Below are positions 42,276-49,569 of a stretch of DNA of 64,000 nt, piece after piece. Every line of letters begins with the position of its first letter. Position 1 is the first letter of the stretch. Source of the stretch: Kutzneria buriramensis (lineage in GTDB: Bacteria; Actinomycetota; Actinomycetes; Mycobacteriales; Pseudonocardiaceae); assembly GCF_043575855.1 (NCBI RefSeq), contig NZ_CP144375.1, forward strand, positions 9,114,001-9,178,000, read 5' to 3'. Both the position numbers and the translations under genes were made by a program. The notes under the pieces are model-generated. The model did no database searches. It was given only the letters and a program-made list of their open reading frames with translations, and was not told the origin of the DNA.

Positions 42276-43220
42276 ATGAGAGCGATCATGGCGACGAGCT
42301 TCGGACCGCCCGACGTGCTGGAGCCGGCCGAGCTTCCCACGCCACAACCGGGAACCGGCCGGCTGCTGGTGCGGGTCGACCTGGTGGGGGTGCACTGGGT
42401 GGACACGATGGTCCGGCTGGGCCGCGGCCCGGCGGTGTTCCCGGTGACGCCACCGTACGTGCCGGGCAGCGGCGTGGCCGGCACGGTTGTCGCCGTCGGC
42501 GACGGCGTGGACGACGCGTGGCTGGGCGCGAAGGTGGTCACGCGGGTGGAGGGCGGCGCGTACGCGGAGATGGCGGTCGCGAAGGCGGCGGACGCCCTCG
42601 TAGTGCCGGAAGGTCTGGATTCCGCCGACGCGCTGGCGGTGCTGTTCGACGGCAGCACGGCCCTCGCCCTGCTGGAGCGAACCCCCGTTCACGCGGGGGA
42701 AAAGGTGCTGGTGATGCCCGGCGTCGGCGGCGCCGGCAGCCTGCTGGTGCAGCTGGCCAACGCCGCCGGGGCGACCGTCATCGCGGCCGTTCGTGGCGAG
42801 CAGAAGCGGGCCCTCGCGGAGAAGCTGGGCGCCGTCGCCGTGGAGTACGACCAGTTGGACAGCGTCGGCGAACTGGACGTGGTGTTCGACGGCATCGGCG
42901 GCGAGTTGGGGACAACCGCGATCAAGCTGGTCAAGGACGGGGGACGGTTCTCCCGGTACGGCATGGCCGCCGGCGGCGAGGTCGCCGTGGGCGCCGCGGA
43001 CGGCCGGCGGCTGGCGAGCGTCGTGGGAATGGAGCAGTTGCAGGAGTTCTGGCCGGACGCGCCCCGTCGGATGCGGTACGTGCTCAACGAGGCGGCGGCG
43101 GGCCGCCTGACCCCGATCATCGGCCGGATCTACCCGCTGGAGCAGGCCGCCACCGCGCACGAGGACATCGCCGGCCGCCGCTTTGTGGGCAAGATACTGC
43201 TGACAACCGGTCAGGCGTAG
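42276..43220 (+). CDS. Zinc-binding dehydrogenase-family quinone oxidoreductase
   Basis: A 314-residue medium-chain dehydrogenase/reductase. The N-terminal GroES-like part is VRVDLVGVHWVDTMVRLGRG, the NADPH-binding motif VLVMPGVGGAGSLLVQLANA (near residue 145-160, AxxGGxG type), and the zinc-binding Cys cluster of alcohol dehydrogenases is absent, as in QOR/zeta-crystallin. It would reduce quinones or enones with NADPH. It follows the esterase gene closely. Confidence 0.9.
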   Translation: MRAIMATSFGPPDVLEPAELPTPQPGTGRLLVRVDLVGVHWVDTMVRLGRGPAVFPVTPPYVPGSGVAGTVVAVGDGVDDAWLGAKVVTRVEGGAYAEMAVAKAADALVVPEGLDSADALAVLFDGSTALALLERTPVHAGEKVLVMPGVGGAGSLLVQLANAAGATVIAAVRGEQKRALAEKLGAVAVEYDQLDSVGELDVVFDGIGGELGTTAIKLVKDGGRFSRYGMAAGGEVAVGAADGRRLASVVGMEQLQEFWPDAPRRMRYVLNEAAAGRLTPIIGRIYPLEQAATAHEDIAGRRFVGKILLTTGQA

Positions 43221-43256
43221 CCGATACCCGAGCACATCTCGGTTACCGTCGTCGAG

Positions 43257-44018
43257 GTGCAGCGGGAAGCCGAGCGGGTGGAAGCAGCCTTCGTGACGGA
43301 GTGCCTGTCCGACGGCGTCTCGACGCATCGAGTGGGAAGTGGGGTCGCCGCAGCCGCCGGCGGCGACCCTCGCCACTTCTGGACCCGGGCCTTCGGGTTC
43401 GACGCCCGGCTCACCGACGACGAGTTCGCCGGCATCCTGGACTTCTACCGCGGCGGATCGGCGTTGCTGCAGCTGCCGCCGTGGGCGCTGCCGCCGAGCT
43501 GGCACGAGTTCCGCCGCGACCTGACCGAGACGACACCGTGGCTCAAGCTGGGCGGCCCGATCGAGGCGATCCGGCACAGCGACGACACCGCGTTCTCGAT
43601 CACCGAGATCGGGACCGGCCAGGCTCATGACTGGGCTTCGGTTGTCGCGCAAGGATTCGGCATCGCCGGCCACCTGGAGCCGGTGTTGGCGCGATCCGTG
43701 GGACGGCCGCACGCCCGGCACTTCGTGGCCTGGGACGGCGCGACCGCCGTCGGCGCGGCCTGCCTGTATCAGCGTGGCGAGCTGGGATACCTGACGACGA
43801 CGGCGACGCTGGCGTCGCACCGCGACCGGGGCATCCAGTCCGCGCTGATCAGCAGGCGGGCCAAGGAAGCCGCGGCGGCAGGCTGCGCGCGGCTCGTCGC
43901 GGAGACCGGAAAGCCGACCCGCGACGGGAAGAACTCGTCGTTCAACAACCTCACGCGGGCCGGCCTCGAACCGCTCTACGAGCGCCGGAACTGGCTTCTT
44001 CAGTCCGACAGCAGGTAG
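43257..44018 (+). CDS. GNAT-family N-acetyltransferase
   Basis: A 253-residue protein. The C-terminal half is a GNAT domain, with the acetyl-CoA-binding motif A in TATLASHRDRGIQSALISRR (R/QxxGxA type) and a final FNNLTRAGLEPLYERRNW, typical of acetyltransferases. The first 120 residues have a second, weaker GNAT-like fold (VTECLSDGVSTHRVGSG). The acceptor is unknown. TACCGT ends 7 bases before the GTG (leaderless candidate). It converges on the methyltransferase gene, overlapping it by 19 bp. Confidence 0.85.
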   Translation: MQREAERVEAAFVTECLSDGVSTHRVGSGVAAAAGGDPRHFWTRAFGFDARLTDDEFAGILDFYRGGSALLQLPPWALPPSWHEFRRDLTETTPWLKLGGPIEAIRHSDDTAFSITEIGTGQAHDWASVVAQGFGIAGHLEPVLARSVGRPHARHFVAWDGATAVGAACLYQRGELGYLTTTATLASHRDRGIQSALISRRAKEAAAAGCARLVAETGKPTRDGKNSSFNNLTRAGLEPLYERRNWLLQSDSR

Positions 44019-45034
44019 AACTGCCACTTGTCGGCGGCGATCGAGAGCAGTTCGACGTTTCGGAAGCCGGCCTCGGTGGCGTAGCGGCGTAGCGTGTCGG
44101 GGCGCATGACGGTGCCGGTGGCGGCGGAATCGGGCGTACCCATCGCGTCGGGCAGACAGGAGATGACGCTCCACCCGTAGAGGTACTGCTCGCGCGGCGA
44201 CGCGGGCGTGGTGGGCTCCGGGTCGGTACGCTCGTCGCCGACGAGCACAAAACCGCCGTCCGTCAAGGAGTTCCGGGCCGCCCGCAGCACAGCCACGGGG
44301 TGGGACATGTCGTGCAGGGCCTCGATGATCGTGACGAGGTCGTACGAACCGTCGGACAGCCCGGCGGCATCGGCGGCGGAGAACCGCACCCGGTCGGCCA
44401 CCCCCGACTCCGCGGCGTTCTCCCGCGCCGCCTCGATCGCCCGCTCGTCGAGGTCCAGGCCGTGCACGGTGATCTCCGGGTACTCCAGGGCCATCGCGAT
44501 GCTGGACCAGCCCAGGCCACAGGCGACATCGGCGACACTGGCCGAAGTGGACAATCGCTTGTGGACGTCCGGAATCGCGGGCAGCCACTCCTTGCCGAGC
44601 AGATTCAGGTAAGCGGCCCGGTTGGACGGCCAGCGCCCCTCGGGCTCCCACATCATCGGCGGCGGTGCCCCGCCCGCGCGGTAGGCGTCGACCACATCGC
44701 CGAGCCGTCGGGCCGCGCGTACGAGCTCGATGCTCATGGGCGTGCCGAACAGCAGGCTCGCGGAGTCGGCCAGCACCGGGATGTGCCCTTCGGGCAACAG
44801 ATATCGCCCCGGCTCGACGACCTCGACCAGCCCGGCCGCCGCGTGGTGGTCGAGCCACTCGCGGGCGTACCGCTCGGCGGTGCCGGTGTGCGCGGCCAGT
44901 TCCGCCGCGGTCAGCGCGCCGTGCTCGGCTAGCGCCCGGTAGTAGCCCAGGCGCTCGCCGAGGTACATGGTGTACAGCTCAAGCGCGCCGACGGCGTTCT
45001 GGAACACCCGGGCGGACAGGTCGGTCGGCTCCAT
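44000..45034 (-). CDS. SAM-dependent class I methyltransferase with N-terminal winged helix
   Basis: A 344-residue protein. The N-terminal ~90 residues form a dimerisation/winged-helix region (ERLGYYRALAEHGALTAAEL, AAHTGTAERYAREWL). The catalytic domain has motif I SVADVACGLGWSSIAMAL, then HGLDLDERAIEAAREN and LVTIIEALHDMSHPVAVLRA. This is the arrangement of small-molecule O-methyltransferases and related enzymes. TTAGCT ends 7 bases before the ATG at 45034, with no ribosome-binding site. The substrate is unknown. Confidence 0.9.
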   Translation of the reverse strand: MEPTDLSARVFQNAVGALELYTMYLGERLGYYRALAEHGALTAAELAAHTGTAERYAREWLDHHAAAGLVEVVEPGRYLLPEGHIPVLADSASLLFGTPMSIELVRAARRLGDVVDAYRAGGAPPPMMWEPEGRWPSNRAAYLNLLGKEWLPAIPDVHKRLSTSASVADVACGLGWSSIAMALEYPEITVHGLDLDERAIEAARENAAESGVADRVRFSAADAAGLSDGSYDLVTIIEALHDMSHPVAVLRAARNSLTDGGFVLVGDERTDPEPTTPASPREQYLYGWSVISCLPDAMGTPDSAATGTVMRPDTLRRYATEAGFRNVELLSIAADKWQFYLLSD

Positions 45035-45057
45035 GGGATCCAGCTAACCAGAACCGG

Positions 45058-45567
45058 TCAGGACAGGCTCTTCACCACGACCTTCAGCACGATGACGAGT
45101 GCCCCGACGAGCGCGCTGGTCAGCCCGATGCCGACGCTGGCGCGCCCGGAGTGCCCGCTGCGGCCGGCGGCGAGCAGGCCCCAGCCGAACATCAGCGCCA
45201 CCGCCGTGGCCAGCGAGATCCACACCGCACTGTCGATCGGCACGCCGAAGCCGGCCAGCAGGAGCAGCACGATCAGCGGCAGCAGGGCGTTCTCGACGAT
45301 GCTGAACTCCTCGGCCAGCGAGTGCCGCAGGCCGCGCAGCCACGACGGCGAGCCGCCGGCGATGCCCTCGCCGAGGAAGTGCGCGTAGGAGAAGGCGATC
45401 CAGTACACGAGCAGCGTCGCCGGCACGGCCACGACGGTGGTCAGCAGCGTCGAGTGCTCCTGCACGGTGGCGATCAGCGCCGCGCAGATCGCCGTCCCGT
45501 GCACCGCGCCGGCCGCGTTGTGGGCGGGCTCGATCACGTGCGCGACGACCTTCAGCCAGCGGGGCAC
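45058..45567 (-). CDS. Multipass membrane protein of unknown function
   Basis: A 169-residue protein with about four hydrophobic helices (AICAALIATVQ, LLTTVVAVPATLLVYWIAFS, LLPLIVLLLLAGFGVPI, LTSALVGALVIVLKVVVK). The motif FSYAHFLGEG in the second helix is conspicuous. No family is recognised with certainty. GTG 45567 is chosen: TTAAAT ends 8 bases before it, and the upstream reading is implausible as protein. The gene is monocistronic, with a hairpin and the Ddn-like gene upstream. Confidence 0.7.
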   Translation of the reverse strand: MPRWLKVVAHVIEPAHNAAGAVHGTAICAALIATVQEHSTLLTTVVAVPATLLVYWIAFSYAHFLGEGIAGGSPSWLRGLRHSLAEEFSIVENALLPLIVLLLLAGFGVPIDSAVWISLATAVALMFGWGLLAAGRSGHSGRASVGIGLTSALVGALVIVLKVVVKSLS

Positions 45568-45652
45568 AGTGCGGAATTTAACGTGTGCAGGATGGTCTGG
45601 GGCTTCAGTGTTGATCGAATTCAGCCTTTTGTGTGGCCGGCGCGGGGAGGGT

Positions 45653-45676
45653 GGCTGCGGGTGGCGGCCCGCAGCC
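45653..45676 (-). terminator. Terminator hairpin of the Ddn-like gene
   Basis: GGCTGCGGG (45653-45661) pairs with CCCGCAGCC (45668-45676) around a 6-base loop, starting 12 bases after the stop of the minus-strand gene ending at 45689. Confidence 0.65.
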
Positions 45677-45688
45677 CAACCGGTCCCG

Positions 45689-46105
45689 TCAGGCGATCGG
45701 CTCGAGCTTGATGATCGGGAACTTGCGGTCGGTGTTCTTCTCGTACTCCTTGGCGTCCGGCCAGTAGGCGGCCCAGATGCCGTAGACCCGCTCCCAGTCG
45801 GGCGTGCCGGGGCGGATGACGGTGGTGCGCACCCGGGGCGTCTCGGTGCCGACCTCGATGGTGGTCTCGCCGGAGCCCTGCTCGATGTTGGCCACCCAGG
45901 TCGGGTCGGCCGGCGCGCCGCCCATGGAGCCGCACACCAGGTAGGCGTCCCCGTCGCCGGCGCCGACGAGCGGGGTGACGTACTCGGTGCCACTCTTGCG
46001 GCCGACGTGGTGCAGCAGCACCAGCCGCTTGCCCTCGAAGTGCCCGCCGACCACGCCGGCGTTCGCCCGGAACTCCTCGATGATCTGGGTGTTGAAGTCG
46101 GTCAT
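45689..46105 (-). CDS. F420-type (Ddn-like) nitroreductase-family oxidoreductase
   Basis: A 138-residue protein of the split beta-barrel deazaflavin-dependent family. Signatures are LVLLHHVGRKSGTEYVTPL, DGDAYLVCGSMGGAPADPTW and NIEQGSGETTIEVGTE, followed by PDAKEYEKNTDRKFPII. Homologues use F420H2 to reduce nitro compounds, quinones or enones. AGGAAGGGACAGCA precedes the ATG. It is divergent from the MarR regulator, with a nested palindrome between, so it is a probable target of that regulator. Confidence 0.92.
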   Translation of the reverse strand: MTDFNTQIIEEFRANAGVVGGHFEGKRLVLLHHVGRKSGTEYVTPLVGAGDGDAYLVCGSMGGAPADPTWVANIEQGSGETTIEVGTETPRVRTTVIRPGTPDWERVYGIWAAYWPDAKEYEKNTDRKFPIIKLEPIA

Positions 46106-46131
46106 TGCTGTCCCTTCCTGGACCGGTGAGC

Positions 46132-46159
46132 CGCAACACTATCGTGTTCAACTGTTGCG
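46132..46159. promoter_or_regulatory. Nested palindromic operator between Ddn-like and MarR genes
   Basis: CGCAACA (46132-46138) is repeated inverted as TGTTGCG (46153-46159), and AACAC/GTGTT (46135-46139, 46144-46148) forms a second palindrome inside. It lies close to the start of the minus-strand gene (46105), in the usual place for a MarR site. Confidence 0.55.
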
Positions 46160-46231
46160 CGCTCAACTCCATTCCGGGCGGTGTCGTCCGAGTCGGTATT
46201 GCTTGTGCAAAGGTTGATTAGGATCCCGGAC

Positions 46232-46711
46232 GTGACGACGCGGTGGCTGGACCAGGACGAACGGGCGGTGTGGATGCGCCTCCAGGTGATCGGCGAGTGG
46301 CTGCCGAACGCGGTGGAGGCCCAGCTGCGCCGGGATGCCGGCCTGACCCGGTACGAGTACTACGTGCTGGTGATCCTGTCCGAATCGCCGGACCGCTCGC
46401 GTCTGATGTCCGACCTCGCGGCCGCCACCAACGGCTCGCTGTCCCGGCTGTCGCACGCCGCGGCCAAGCTGGAGGCGAACGGGTTCATCACCCGCGACTT
46501 CGCGCCCGGGCAGCGCCGGTCCACCATGGCGACGCTGACCGAGGAGGGCTGGCGCAAGCTTGTCGACGCCGCCCCCGGCCACGTCGAGAACGTCCGCCAA
46601 CTGCTGTTCGACCGGCTCACCCCGGAACAGACCAAGGCGCTGCTCGACGCGCTGGATCCGCTGTTCGGCCCGGGCTGGCAGGTCAGGGTCGGTCTGCCGC
46701 CGAATTGCTGA
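46232..46711 (+). CDS. MarR-family transcriptional regulator
   Basis: A 159-residue winged-helix regulator. The DNA-binding region has LTRYEYYVLVILSESPDRSR, then LMSDLAAATNGSLSRLSHAA, AKLEANGFITRDF with the wing RRSTMATLTEEG. MarR proteins respond to phenolic compounds or oxidants. It is divergent from the Ddn-like gene, its likely target. TAGGAT (46219-46224) ends 7 bases before GTG 46232. The 3' end overlaps the convergent TetR gene by 29 bp. Confidence 0.92.
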   Translation: MTTRWLDQDERAVWMRLQVIGEWLPNAVEAQLRRDAGLTRYEYYVLVILSESPDRSRLMSDLAAATNGSLSRLSHAAAKLEANGFITRDFAPGQRRSTMATLTEEGWRKLVDAAPGHVENVRQLLFDRLTPEQTKALLDALDPLFGPGWQVRVGLPPNC

Positions 46712-47270
46712 ACCCGGTCTGTGTACGGCTTCGCAACAGGAAGCCGAGCTCTGCCTCGACGTCGTCGAGCGGCGCGACCGAGCGCTGCGCCCGGGCCAGC
46801 AGGATCGCGCCCTCGACGGCCGTGAGGATCAGCGTGGCGAGACGGGCCGGCTCGGGGACGCCGTCGAGCTTCGCGACCAGGGCGTCGCGCCAGCTCGTCA
46901 CGGCGGCGTCGATCGCCTCCCGTACCGGGTCGGAGCCGTCGACCGCGGCCGCGAACACCGTACAGCCGGCGAGGAAGTCGGTGTCCCGCAACGACTTGCG
47001 CCAGTAGCCGCAGACCTTGGGAATCAGCTGGGACGGCTCGGCGTCGCGGATCGCCACCTCTGTGTGGCGCCCGGCCCACGCGACCGCCTCGGCGATGAGC
47101 TGGTCCTTGCCGCCGGGGAAGTGGTGCTGCACCGAGCCGCGCGGGGCGTCCGCGTGCGCGACCACCTGTCGGATGCCCGCCGCGTGCACGCCGTGCATGC
47201 GGACGAGGTCCGCCGCCCCGGCGATCATGCGGTCCCGGGTCCCCAGTTCACGTGGCGTTCGCTTGACCAT
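46683..47270 (-). CDS. TetR-family transcriptional regulator
   Basis: A 195-residue regulator of the LmrA/YxaF-like group. The helix-turn-helix is GTRDRMIAGAADLVRMHGVH, then IRQVVAHADAPRGSVQHHF, PGGKDQL. It is divergent from a thioesterase gene. ATG 47270 is chosen over ATG 47282, because TACTAT (47286-47281) would put the transcription start near 47274. The operator at 47269-47282 covers its own start, which suits autorepression. Confidence 0.88.
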   Translation of the reverse strand: MVKRTPRELGTRDRMIAGAADLVRMHGVHAAGIRQVVAHADAPRGSVQHHFPGGKDQLIAEAVAWAGRHTEVAIRDAEPSQLIPKVCGYWRKSLRDTDFLAGCTVFAAAVDGSDPVREAIDAAVTSWRDALVAKLDGVPEPARLATLILTAVEGAILLARAQRSVAPLDDVEAELGFLLRSRTQTGFSNSAADRP

Positions 47271-47307
47271 GACAGCCGTCATAGTACACGGTTATGACGA
47301 CTGTCAT
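47269..47307. promoter_or_regulatory. Two TetR operators with ATGAC-N4-GTCAT symmetry
   Basis: ATGACAGCCGTCAT (47269-47282) and ATGACGACTGTCAT (47294-47307) share the perfect half-sites ATGAC/GTCAT and are 25 bp apart. One covers the TetR start codon, the other lies upstream of the thioesterase gene. Together they would block both divergent promoters. Confidence 0.75.
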
Positions 47308-47324
47308 AGCCGAGGAGGGGTGTC

Positions 47325-47735
47325 ATGACGATCGCCGAGCTCAGCGCGAGGATCCCGTTCCACGCCAACCTGGACATCCGCGTCCTGCACGCGCGCCGCG
47401 GCGACGGCCGCGCCCTGCTGCCGGCGCATCCGCACCTGCTCAACCACGCCGCCACCGTCCACGCCGGCGCGCTGTTCACCCTGGCGGATGTGGCGGCCGG
47501 GGCCGCCGTGCTGCCCCTTGTGTGGGACCGGGTCGACGAGGTCAGCTTCGTCGCCAGGGGAGCCGAGGTGCGGTATCTGCGGCCGGCGCGTGGGCCGATC
47601 ACCGCCGCGGCGACGTGCGATGCGGATGTCGAGGTCAGGGGGAAGGTCGACGTGCCGGTGGCGGTGACGTTGACCGACGAGGAAGGCGTGCAGGTCGCGG
47701 CGATGACGGTGGTCTGGCACCTGCGACCTGCCTGA
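47325..47735 (+). CDS. Hotdog-fold thioesterase (PaaI/DUF4442-like)
   Basis: A 136-residue hotdog protein. LNHAATVHAGALFTLADVAA is the central helix region with the catalytic-type residues, preceded by FHANLDIRVLHARRGDGRAL. It probably hydrolyses an acyl-CoA. GAGGAGGGG lies 4 bases upstream of the ATG. The neighbouring TetR regulator, with an operator in the same intergenic region, should control it. The stop TGA is embedded in the repeat element at 47728. Confidence 0.88.
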   Translation: MTIAELSARIPFHANLDIRVLHARRGDGRALLPAHPHLLNHAATVHAGALFTLADVAAGAAVLPLVWDRVDEVSFVARGAEVRYLRPARGPITAAATCDADVEVRGKVDVPVAVTLTDEEGVQVAAMTVVWHLRPA

Positions 47736-47756
47736 AACCTACATTCGGTCTGTCCG
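47728..47756 (+). repeat. 3'-end repeat element, site D
   Basis: CTGCCTGAAACCTACATTCG then GTCTGTCCG on the plus strand, in sense with the thioesterase gene, whose stop codon is the TGA of TGCCTGAAA. The core is the same as at sites A-C and E. Confidence 0.65.
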
Positions 47757-47799
47757 TGGGAACTCCTAACAGAATGGATCTCGGACGTACGCTCTCGTC

Positions 47800-48363
47800 G
47801 TGAGCGAGTATCGAGGTGTCCAGGCGCTGATCCTCGTCGACATGCAGAGCGCGTTCGTCTCGGGACCGGGCGCTGTCCCTGCGGCAGGTGAGCTCGTGGT
47901 GACGGTGGACGGCCTTGTTCGGATCGCTCGAGAATGTGACGCCCTCGTGGTCCACGTGCAGAACGACGGGCCAGCGGGTGCCGTGGACGAACCGGGCTCG
48001 CCCGGCTGGGAGCTGTCACTGCCCGTCAAGCACCGTGATAACGAGGTCGTTGTTCGCAAGAACACCGACGACGGCTTCCATAAGACCGAACTGGCGGGTC
48101 TGCTGGCCGGGCGTGGTGTCAGGCGCCTGGCGATATGCGGTGTGATGTCGGAGATGTGCGTGAGCGCGACGGCGCGCTCGGCTCTGGCACTGGGCTACCA
48201 CGTGGTGCTGCCCCATGATGCCCACGCGACCCACGACATCCCAGCGGTCGAGGGGCTCGCAGACCAGGTGCCACACGCCATGGTCTCGCGGGTGGCGGAG
48301 TGGGCACTGGGTGATGAGATCGACGTCGTTGCCCATGCCGCTGACATCCGGTTCGTGCCCTGA
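47800..48363 (+). CDS. Isochorismatase-family cysteine hydrolase
   Basis: A 187-residue protein with the complete catalytic triad: Asp in ALILVDMQSAF, Lys in VVVRKNTDDGF, and Cys in CGVMSEMCVSATAR. These enzymes hydrolyse isochorismate, nicotinamide or N-carbamoyl compounds; this size with HVQNDGPAGAV fits a cytoplasmic amidohydrolase of unknown substrate. TACGCT ends 6 bases before the GTG (leaderless candidate). A transposase remnant and repeat element E follow it. Confidence 0.9.
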   Translation: MSEYRGVQALILVDMQSAFVSGPGAVPAAGELVVTVDGLVRIARECDALVVHVQNDGPAGAVDEPGSPGWELSLPVKHRDNEVVVRKNTDDGFHKTELAGLLAGRGVRRLAICGVMSEMCVSATARSALALGYHVVLPHDAHATHDIPAVEGLADQVPHAMVSRVAEWALGDEIDVVAHAADIRFVP

Positions 48364-48394
48364 TTCGCTCCACAGGTCGACGTTCCCGGCGCTC

Positions 48395-48505
48395 GGAGAT
48401 GTCGATCAGTCGGCGTAAGCAGATGATCGCGCACGCCAAACGGAGAAACGCCTCGTGAATGTCGTCACGGATCTCCCACCGGATGTGCAGCCGACGGATT
48501 GACAT
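48395..48505 (-). pseudogene. Remnant of an IS5-family transposase (C-terminus)
   Basis: The minus strand reads RRLHIRWEIRDDIHEAFLRL then ACAIICLRRLIDIS, which is the usual C-terminal end of IS5-family DDE transposases (RRLRIRWExRDDIHEAF-type). Only about 37 codons survive; the catalytic domain and any terminal inverted repeats are gone. It shows that an insertion sequence was once present here. Confidence 0.6.
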
Positions 48506-48537
48506 TGGTGCTGCTCTGCGCTGTTGATCTACCTCGG

Positions 48538-48558
48538 ACCTACATTCGGTGTGTCCGA
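48538..48558 (+). repeat. 3'-end repeat element, site E
   Basis: ACCTACATTCGGTGTGTCC on the plus strand, a partial copy of the same core as sites A-D. It lies about 175 bases after the isochorismatase stop, in sense with that gene, and between it and the convergent TAXI gene. Confidence 0.55.
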
Positions 48559-48591
48559 CTGTGTTTCATTTCTGGGTGAACTCGCGGGGGT

Positions 48592-49569
48592 TCAGCCGTG
48601 GTGGTGGCGGTAGGACTGGGCGGCGCCGGGGTGGAGGGGGAGGTCGTCGGTGCCGATGAGGGTTCTGATGTCCAGGAACTGGGTGCCGAGGGCGTCGTGG
48701 GGGACCAGCTGGTCGGCGCGGTCGATGAGGACGTCGACGACCGCGCCGGCGACGTCGTCGGGCAGGGTGGGGAGGGCGACGAGCAGGTTGGCGACGCCGA
48801 CGGTGGGCACCTCGTGCACGAACCGGTACGCGCCGGACGGCACCGGAAGCTGCTCGTACAGCATGCCGTAGCGGGCCCGAAGTCCGGACAGGACGCCGTC
48901 GAGGGGCAGTAGCCGGATGCCGACGGTGGAATCGAGCTGGGCCAGCGCGGGGGTGGGCACGCCGCCCGACCAGAGCAGGGCGTCGATGTCCCCGGACGCC
49001 AGCGCGGAAACGGCGTCGGCCAAGGGAAGGTGCCGCACCTGGGGCGTGATGCCGGCGACGGAGACGATCCGGTCGCCGGTGAGCGCGGCGCCGGAACCGG
49101 TGGCGCCCAGCGACACCGGGCGTCCGTCCAAATCGGACAAAGCATGCACTGGTGAGTCGTTGCGCACCACGAGTTGCAGGTAGTTCTCGTACACGCGGCC
49201 GATGGCACGGAGATCGACGGCGGTCGTGAACGGGGCCTGGCCGGCGCTGGCGGCGCGAGCGGTGTCGGCGAGCACCAGCGCGAGGTCGGCCTTGCCGCTG
49301 CGCAGCAGGTCGATGTTGGCGACGCTGGCAGTGGTTTCCGTGACGGTGCACCGCAACCAGGGCTCGACGGCGTCGATCTGGGCGGCCAGCAGCCGGCCGA
49401 AGGCGAGGTAGAAGCCGCCGGGCTCGCCGGTGGCGATGGTGAGGGAGCGGGAGGGCCCGGGCCCGGTGCAGCCGGCGGTGAGCGCGCCGACCAGGGCGGC
49501 CTTCAACAAGGTGCGGCGGTTCAGACCGGCGGCGGCCGATCCGGCAGGACGTGAGTTGGTGGTGATCAT
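48592..49569 (-). CDS. TAXI-family solute-binding lipoprotein
   Basis: A 325-residue extracytoplasmic binding protein. The N-terminus has twin arginines and a lipobox (LNRRTLLKAALVGALTAGC, Cys near residue 37), so it may be exported by the Tat route and lipid-anchored. The binding domain shows TIATGEPGGFYLAFGRLLAA, TVTETTASVANIDLLRSGKA and DLDGRPVSLGATGSGAALTG, the TAXI TRAP signature. TRAP permease genes are not nearby. Instead its ATG overlaps the stop of a histidine kinase gene (ATGA). It may be a sensor partner for the kinase and not a transport protein (inference). Confidence 0.9.
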   Translation of the reverse strand: MITTNSRPAGSAAAGLNRRTLLKAALVGALTAGCTGPGPSRSLTIATGEPGGFYLAFGRLLAAQIDAVEPWLRCTVTETTASVANIDLLRSGKADLALVLADTARAASAGQAPFTTAVDLRAIGRVYENYLQLVVRNDSPVHALSDLDGRPVSLGATGSGAALTGDRIVSVAGITPQVRHLPLADAVSALASGDIDALLWSGGVPTPALAQLDSTVGIRLLPLDGVLSGLRARYGMLYEQLPVPSGAYRFVHEVPTVGVANLLVALPTLPDDVAGAVVDVLIDRADQLVPHDALGTQFLDIRTLIGTDDLPLHPGAAQSYRHHHG

